Below are positions 56,921 through 64,000 of a stretch of DNA of 64,000 nucleotides, in pieces. Source of the DNA: Diphasiastrum complanatum (taxonomy: Eukaryota > Streptophyta > Lycopodiopsida > Lycopodiales > Lycopodiaceae); contig CM055114.1 of NCBI GenBank assembly GCA_029204225.1, positions 14,312,684 through 14,376,683 on the forward strand. Reading direction: 5' to 3'. The notes beneath the pieces are model-generated. The model searched no databases. It worked only from the letters and a program-made list of their open reading frames with translations, and had not been told where the DNA came from. The position numbers and the translations under genes were made by a program. The stretch's first letter is position 1. Each line of letters starts with the position of its first letter.

Positions 56921-59900
56921 TTCTCTTGCAACCCCCTACTTAACTGGAGGTGGGTCTGAGCTTCTGAGTTCCGCGTGCTGAAGTTTGAACAACTTCTCGA
57001 TAAGAGGGTGAGGCGATAGATGGATTCTGTATCACAAGATAACAATACGACAGTGAGGTGATAACATGAACTCTACATCACAAGATGTAATCACTATGTG
57101 CATGTGTCTTCATGAAGGGCAAGACAAGGGCTTAATCGTCTGTTACAGTGTATGCGTATTCAAACTCTATTTTTGTTTCCGTGACAGATCGTATTGATTC
57201 TAATGCATGCTCAATTATTTCAGTGATCAATCCAAATAAAATTGAATTTTATTTTTCAACAATGAATAGTCGCACACCGACAGGTTGGCTTTAGAAAAGA
57301 CATTTGATGGATGCAAATTACCAAGTATTACAGTTCTCTTAACTCACTACAAGCTCTCACTAGGTAGTGTTTTGAAATAGAGCTAGCTGCCAGGCTGAAA
57401 TTTGTTAAAACTTACAGCGGAGATGGACTCACGACTTACAAGGCTATTTTATGCAAGTTCTATGAATTTTATAAAGCTGCCTAGCACTCTGATGCTTATC
57501 CATACAAAGTTTTGAACCCTCACCTCCAACTTTTTCAGGCACCTCATCTAACCCAAACTATCAAATTCACCCTGGGATCATGCTACTTATACAGGACATG
57601 ATTCTTTTTTGTTCGTACACAGGAAAAACGGGAGACCTTGTAGTTGTGAGACTTAGATCTCTCCTGTTGAGAACTGTCAGCGCAATCGGGTGGATATTTC
57701 TATTCCTGTATTTAATACGCATATCCCGACTATCCTAGGAAAGCCTAGCCATATAAAATTTGTGGTCCAAATTTACCGTTCTAGTCTTTTCTAAAATTTG
57801 GAAGGAAGATAATAAAGTGTAAACCAACAGCGAAAGCGATAGAGAGCTTACTCACGCAGCAACCATGGCCATCTAAAGTCGTTACAACGATCAAATTAAA
57901 AACATCTACCTAGAAATACAAGATTCTGCCATATTGCAGTACGCGAATAAACTGGCAGGGAAAATCATCCAATACAATACGTCACCTTCTAGCGAACATT
58001 GCTTCCTCTTCTTTTTAAAAAATTAGGTAGTTTCCAGAAAGTAGCATAGCAAATGATTTGGAAGGTGTAATTCGAACAATCAAGACAAACAAAAAACTCA
58101 CAAAACCACATCACAAAAAGCTTTCTCGACTGCAGAAACAGAATGACGAAAAACCTTTATTTACCTTACAATATCGCCCAACTAGAAAAATACAGAATGG
58201 TGGTGTAGTTACTCTCCAGCTAGCTTTATCATTTCCTTGTTTGCAAAAATCTGAACAACCCACTCCCTGCAAATGATGTGCAACGACACTTTTGCATCTG
58301 ATATGCACGTTGTGATGGCAATGGTGATTGGATTAATTTTTATCAAGTTCCGCAATCGTAACGATGGTTCGCATCTAATTTCTGACGATTGATGCTGCTG
58401 AGATGAGTTCAATGAGCTTTGCAGAACTACATGCATGCAGGCTTGCTCATATTAATCTGAAAATATTGGGAACTTTGCATGGATCATAGTCCAAGGATAC
58501 GATTCTGAAAAAGAAAAAAGAAAAAGCAAAAGAATTTGGAGACCGTTGCTGCTGCTAGAATGTATGTATGGCATAAAGCTTCGCCTCGAGGCTGTCCTTT
58601 ATACTTGAATTTTTAGGCCATGATTGTCCTACTTGGGCTTTTGCCTCCTACACGGCTTTATGGTCATAAACCAACCCAAGAGCTTTCTTTGATACTTAGA
58701 AAAAAAGAAAAAGCCATGAAAAAGCTGAACTAATTAATTTCTTGCACTTCCTAAAGGGTAGGGTTGTTTTTGTTTTGACTTTTTTGACCCATGACCAAGG
58801 GTCGTACCGTTACCCTTCCGCCCTCAAACCCATGAGAATGTGCACCTACACGTAAACTTTGCACCGATTTTGTTTAACTTTATAGGAAAAGGAAACCAAT
58901 TTTATGTTAACTTACACATGCATGATTGTGGATGTAAGAGCTATTGTTGTCAATGTTGAGTGAATCTCAAACCCGAGTGCTAGCATGGAAAAAATATGAC
59001 TTAAAAATAGTGACCTCAAACCAGAGTGCTTGCATGGAAAACTTTAGAATAAAAATCCAAAGAATGGTAAATGATCTAGTTGTTACCTTAGTTGGTAAAA
59101 TGGAAAAATTAGTTGATTCTCCGGTGACGTTGGACGTGTACTAGGTTGATAAAACTTGTCCAAGATGCTCCTCAAAGGGTTCTAGAGTTTCATGATAGAT
59201 TTTTTTATTCATAAAACCTCAAGCATTCACTCTTTGGAAGAGAAAAAAATGAGTGGTAGTGAATGCATACTTAAATCTACCCCATAATGAAAGGGCCTTT
59301 GTTCATGATACTGACTAGGAGAGTGAGGAGTCATTAAGTAGTAGCATGGATGAACTCCTATATCGATAAGTACAAAAGCTGTGATTTTTTTCTCCTCATT
59401 AGGGATGCAAATCTTAAAAAAAAATTCCTATGGAAAACATTTTGTGGATAGGGACTTGCAAAAAGGAGTACAATTGAATCCCATCAAACAAATACGTCAT
59501 TCAATTATCCAATTATAGGCCAGGTACTACTAGAATTTCCCATGGAGATATGATATTTCAAATTTATCTCGCCTCCTTAGCTACGCAAAAAATTCTACTT
59601 GAGCATATGGAGTAAATTTAATTAAGGTGTGATAGAGGAGGTTGCTTGCTATAACCACTTATTTGAGTGAAAAAAAAATCATGAAAAGACATCCACTAAT
59701 TTGAAAATGCACTTACTAAAGCACCCATTCTATGAGCACCCGAATGGCATAAGTAATTTCTCCTTATTGTTGCTGGGCTAGATATAGCTACTCAAATTTA
59801 ACAACAAAATTAAAAACCAACAAATATTAACATGAATTGTAGCTAAAAAAATTAGCAAGCTATGACATGTCAAAAAGTTAAAACCAACAAAAATTTCCAA

Positions 59901-61285
59901 AGTCCATTAAAATTGCATGAGCACACGCATCTAGAATATTGAAGTCTAAATACTTGTATGAAGCATATTGAACTCTATATTCATTAATAATGATCACCTA
60001 TAAAACCCTTCCTTTTATATTTGTACCGTATTTTCAATTTTCCACAGAATTACATTGTGTTTGTTATGGGCTATAGAAATATTATAATAGTTTGTAGAAT
60101 AACATGAAATTTGCACAATACTCGAGATCCAACAAAGATCCGTACATTATGAAATTTGAAACATTTCGAACAAAATTCAGATGATTGTCGAAGGATATTC
60201 CAATGATGTTTCGAAGATTTGAATGTTGACCGAACATTATGGAATTTGATCTTATTCGAACAAAATTCGAAGAATTTTTCAAAGTGACTTCTAACGGAAA
60301 ACAACCAAAAATTAATGTATTTTTAGTAGATCTTTTAGCTCTGGTCAAAGATGATCATGGGTGATGATTTGATAAATGTGATGTGATGTAATGCTTGTGC
60401 TTGAGACATGAAAGAATACAAGCAGGCACATAACTTTTGAGTAGTTTTATATTATTTTACTAATGTTAAAGTGGTGTCAATTAAATTTAAGAATAGTGTT
60501 TAGTATTATTAATAGAGTTAAAGTAGTGTTAGTAAGATTGAATAGAATTTAGATATTGTTAGTGAGAATGTGAGACCAATGTTGAAAATAGATTTAGTGA
60601 TAGAATGTAGTGGAAAAGCTCATTGTTGGTAGATGTTACTTCATGCATATTCCTATTCCTTTTGTTTTGTTTTTCTCAGATGCTTTGAAGGTAGGAATGA
60701 TGTATGGAATTGAGTTTTGCTTCAATGTGATCATTCAAAATAGTGTAATTAAATGTGTAAAATTTGGAATGAAAATTGTGTGGAGTGTTGTAGTAAAAGT
60801 ATGAATCTCGAGTGAATAGGATTCAAAGAATGTAAATCTTTGTTGAAAGACCAGTGAGAAGATTGTTATCAGATTCCCACAAAAGCTTCTAATGGATTTT
60901 CGGCTATCGCAAATTGTATGAAAATATCTAAATGCGGAATTACTACCCCAAAACTATAGAGAGCATTGGCGGCAGATCCAAAAATTATATCTATTGGGAA
61001 TGAGCTATTAGAAGAAAGTCGACAAAGTAATTATAACTACCAATGCTATACAGTTAGGGTGCAATGTACTCGCAAGCCAAAGTTGCAAGATATAATGGTA
61101 GAATACCTCTCAATGGGCCCAATTGTAAAAAGGCACCCAAGTAATTCAAAATGGATTTAATTAAAAGTTTTTTGTGCAACTCAAGTTGCTATGCCACATG
61201 TTTTTGGGTCCATCAAATCCTAACCGTAGCCTTGTCTATATAAGGGCATGTGACACCATTTTGTAAACACCTTTTTCATTTGTAA

Positions 61286-61329
<44 letters not shown>

Positions 61330-61353
61330 TAGTTGCATAGAAACGCGTTTCTG

Positions 61354-61387
<34 letters not shown>

Positions 61388-61937
61388 ATTCCCAAAAACG
61401 CGTTTCTCAGAACTGCGATTCTGACCCCCAAAAAAAAAACCTTATGCAGGAGGATAGATGGGGGGAGGGTGGGCAACTTGAATTAAACTTTGGCACTGAC
61501 ATGCTAAGATGATGGTACACTTCTTAATTATCTTAAAGGGTGGGGGCAAAACCAACTGGGAATTTCTGAACAAATTCACTAATATTTTTTTGTTTCACAT
61601 CACCAGCTAAGTGAAAGGAAGAGAACATCCTGATACATGTCAACATGAAGATCTATGAAGTTTAACAATTCTTTAGCATCAAAGATTTGAATCTCCTATT
61701 TCATATTCAGAAAAGTAGAATAGGTATTGTGCGGATGGTTTGTGTACAAAAGACTTTGCAATTCAAGTTCCAGTTATTTGTTATGTTAACTCCTTTGGGT
61801 CTATCAAAAAGTTCAGGGAAAACTAAGATTTGATATATGCAGAAACTACCTTGGCATAGTAATTGCTCATTATCGATGCATTGACTTGATAGGAAATTGA
61901 ACACATTTCCATAGAAACTTTTAAATACATTTTCGCA

Positions 61938-62150
61938 AATTGGACCACATTGCACCCGAAACATTCGGCAACCTACATAAATGAACTACCCTTAATAAAT
62001 GCTTTAATTTGATACCCATATTGCCCACAAAAGAAATTCGTGCAACTATGATATATATTTGTATATATAAAGATATTTTAGAGAGAGTGTGTTAGGGTGT
62101 TGTTAACCCACTCTACTCTCCCTGTGTCATGCCTAGACCCTACTCTTTGC
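61938..62150. other. Spacer right of duplication copy 2
   Basis: Non-duplicated AT-rich sequence with no gene. It leads into the ACATAC array with a short atatatttgtatatataaag word. Confidence 0.5.
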
Positions 62151-62154
62151 TTAT

Positions 62155-63415
62155 TCATACATACAATACATATGCACACACATACAAGCTTATTTTTTGA
62201 CTACATACACATACATATACACAAGCACACTCATAGATACACACATACACATGCACATGCACATGCACATATACACACATATACATACACATACACACAC
62301 ATACACACACATATAGATACACATACACATATATATATGTATAGATACACACACATATACATACACATATACACGCACACATACACATACACATATAGCT
62401 ACACACATATACACATACAAATAGACATACACGTACATATACACATACACATACACATATAAATGTACATACACATACACAAATATACATACACACATGT
62501 ACACATACATACACACACATAAAGATACATACACATATATACATACATACACTGTACACACATACACATACATATACATACATATACGTACACAAACATA
62601 CAATACACATACACATACACACATACACATGCATATACATATACATGTACATACATGTACACATATACATACATACACATGCACATACACATACAGACGT
62701 ACATGTACACACATACACATATACACGTATAGGCACATGCGCATGCACATACATATACACATCCACATACACATACACATACAAATAAATATACATATAA
62801 ATACACATATACATACACATACACATACACATCCATATACATATAGATTCACATATACACACACATACACGTACATACACATAGACATATACCTAGACAC
62901 ACATGCATATACATACAAATACACATACACATATACACATACACGTATACATACATATACACATACACATTCTCGCAAACACATACACACACACACACAC
63001 ACACTCATACACATACACACACATGCACAAACATGTACATACATATACACATATACATGCACACATACACACATACACATAGAGATACATAGACATACAC
63101 ATATAAATACACACACATATAAACGCATACATACACATAAACATACATATACATACACATACACATACACACACATACACATGCACATGCACATACATAC
63201 ACATACACATGCACACACACAAACACATAGTCATACACATGCACACACCTATAATACACATACACACACATATACACATGCATACACTTACACACCCATA
63301 CACACATACACATATAGACATACACATACATATACACTTATATATACACATACAAATACATACACATATATATACACATACACATATACAACCACATACA
63401 TACATACATAGGTAA
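62155..63415. repeat. 1.26-kb low-complexity (ACATAC/ACAC)n array
   Basis: Nearly pure alternating purine-pyrimidine sequence built from ACACAT, ATACAC and ACATGC words. Because stop codons are rare in such sequence, long frames open on both strands (up to about 340 codons, Thr/His/Tyr or Cys/Val/Met repeats); none is a gene. There is strong strand asymmetry: A and C on plus, T and G on minus. Confidence 0.97.
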
Positions 63416-64000
63416 CAAGAGGACGAGAAAAGGGCAAGGTTAAAATGATGGATGCTAATCAAGATATAGTATGTTGTGAAGTACAAGCAAGCAACATAAT
63501 AAGATTTAAAGAAGTTGGATTGAACGTCAACTGTGTAACATAGACCAACTATATAAGGACCAGTGACCTCAACAACTTGAAGATGAAAGAAAATATAAGA
63601 ATTCTCAACAAATTGTTCATTATCGAAAATGTATTTGTCTGCTTGGGTTGCTAATAGAGGTCAAGTTGAGAGTGAAGCCATATGGGGTCAACCACAACAG
63701 AGTGGACGACGACCTTGAACTCTGCCCAACCGGTTGAAGTAGCAAAAGAGCTTGATGTGTATGCTAAGTGTATTTGTCTGCTTGGGTTGCTAATAGAGGT
63801 CAAGTTGAGATTGAAGCCACACGAGATCAACCACAGCAGAGTGGATGGCGACCTTGAACTCGGCCCAACAGGTCAAAGTAGTAGAAGAGCTTGATGTGTA
63901 AGCAACCAAGTCAAAGCTTGCCTAAAAAAATGAATAGCAACAAGCTGAATCTGTTGTTAGGGTGTACGAGAGGTTAACCAGAAATAGGTTTCTAGCTAAA
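63416..64000. repeat. Two-copy 139-bp tandem repeat and flanks
   Basis: A unit starting gtatttgtctgcttgggttg occurs at 63631 and again at 63770 (units about 63631-63769 and 63770-63908), with roughly 90% identity by eye and both ending near gcttgatgtgta. A plus-strand frame of 70 codons at 63682-63894 is conserved in neither unit's boundaries and I do not call it a gene. The remainder is unassigned. Confidence 0.85.

Larger units (their letters stand above)
52576..61937. repeat. Large direct duplication, copy 2 (about 9.36 kb)
   Basis: This is the second copy of 17410-26608 in the same orientation. It contains the DUF4218 exon (52930-52576, now frameshifted by one lost T after RKKTRPK), the gypsy LTR beginning at 53437 on the minus strand, the 149-codon frame, and the (AT)n and poly-A tracts. 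It keeps the 58058-58345 segment that copy 1 lost, and lacks short pieces such as the one matching 20055-20068. The left edge cuts the CACTA gene, so this copy is probably derived from a block like copy 1. Confidence 0.93.

Noticed and set aside
62155-63415. CRISPR-like array
   Set aside because: There are no constant-length repeats with unique spacers, and the genome context is eukaryotic.
62155-63486. Several very long open frames on both strands (up to 342 codons) at 62-63.5 kb
   Set aside because: They are translations of the (ACATAC)n low-complexity array; overlapping frames on both strands with six-base periodic residues are a composition effect.

Overview
This window is repeat-rich nuclear DNA of a land plant. 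The evidence is Ty1-copia, Ty3-gypsy and CACTA (DUF4218/DUF4216) remains, AT-rich non-coding DNA, and short GT-AG introns of about 75-180 bp inside element genes. I cannot name the species. No intact ordinary host gene is evident; almost everything recognisable belongs to mobile elements in various states of decay.

The most striking content is a multi-gene unit seen three times, which I call loci 1, 2 and 3. I do not recognise it as a described transposon. Locus 2 (about 34.1-45.0 kb) is the most complete. Its order is a DDE-transposase-like gene (+, 35190-38664); an acidic 'gene X' convergent to it (-, 40165-38761); a gene divergent from gene X that starts as a histone H3 and runs in frame through three introns into a ULP1/C48-type cysteine protease (+, 41056-42195); and a convergent gene ending in a ubiquitin-like beta-grasp domain (-, 43940-42572). 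Locus 1 (3031-15109) is the same set in reverse orientation: beta-grasp gene (+), histone H3/CENH3-like gene (-, 4709-3661), gene X (+, from 5541) and transposase (-, 14611-13479). Locus 3 (46490-48950) holds only the transposase. Gene order, orientation, splice sites and protein similarity agree between loci 1 and 2, so the unit is real although every copy has in-frame stops or frameshifts.

Region by region. 0-3 kb: unassigned DNA, then a rearranged copia fragment with an inverted gag segment, breaking locus 1 on the left. 3-15.1 kb: locus 1, with a full-length copia element (5764-11994, LTRs about 98% identical by eye, 5-bp target duplication) inserted in gene X. 15.1-16.6 kb: unassigned. 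16.6-26.6 kb: CACTA C-terminal exons with a nested gypsy LTR, forming the first copy of a direct duplication of about 9.2 kb whose second copy is 52576-61937. 26.6-33.7 kb: a patchwork of copia and gypsy fragments and LTRs on both strands. 33.7-34.0 and 46.0-46.5 kb: a degenerate heptamer minisatellite lying beside loci 2 and 3. 34-45 kb: locus 2, with a solo copia LTR in its transposase and a 460-bp MITE with an 8-bp target duplication just beyond it. 46.5-49 kb: locus 3. 49-52.6 kb: mostly unassigned, with one LTR-retroelement primer-binding site. 62.15-63.4 kb: a long (ACATAC)-type low-complexity array, followed by a two-copy 139-bp tandem repeat.

Working model (inference): the unit would mobilise with its DDE enzyme and carry chromatin- and SUMO/ubiquitin-themed cargo, namely a centromeric-H3-like histone, a deSUMOylase-like protease, a ubiquitin-like protein and a very acidic protein that might be a histone chaperone. 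This rests on reading-frame similarity alone and needs profile searches.
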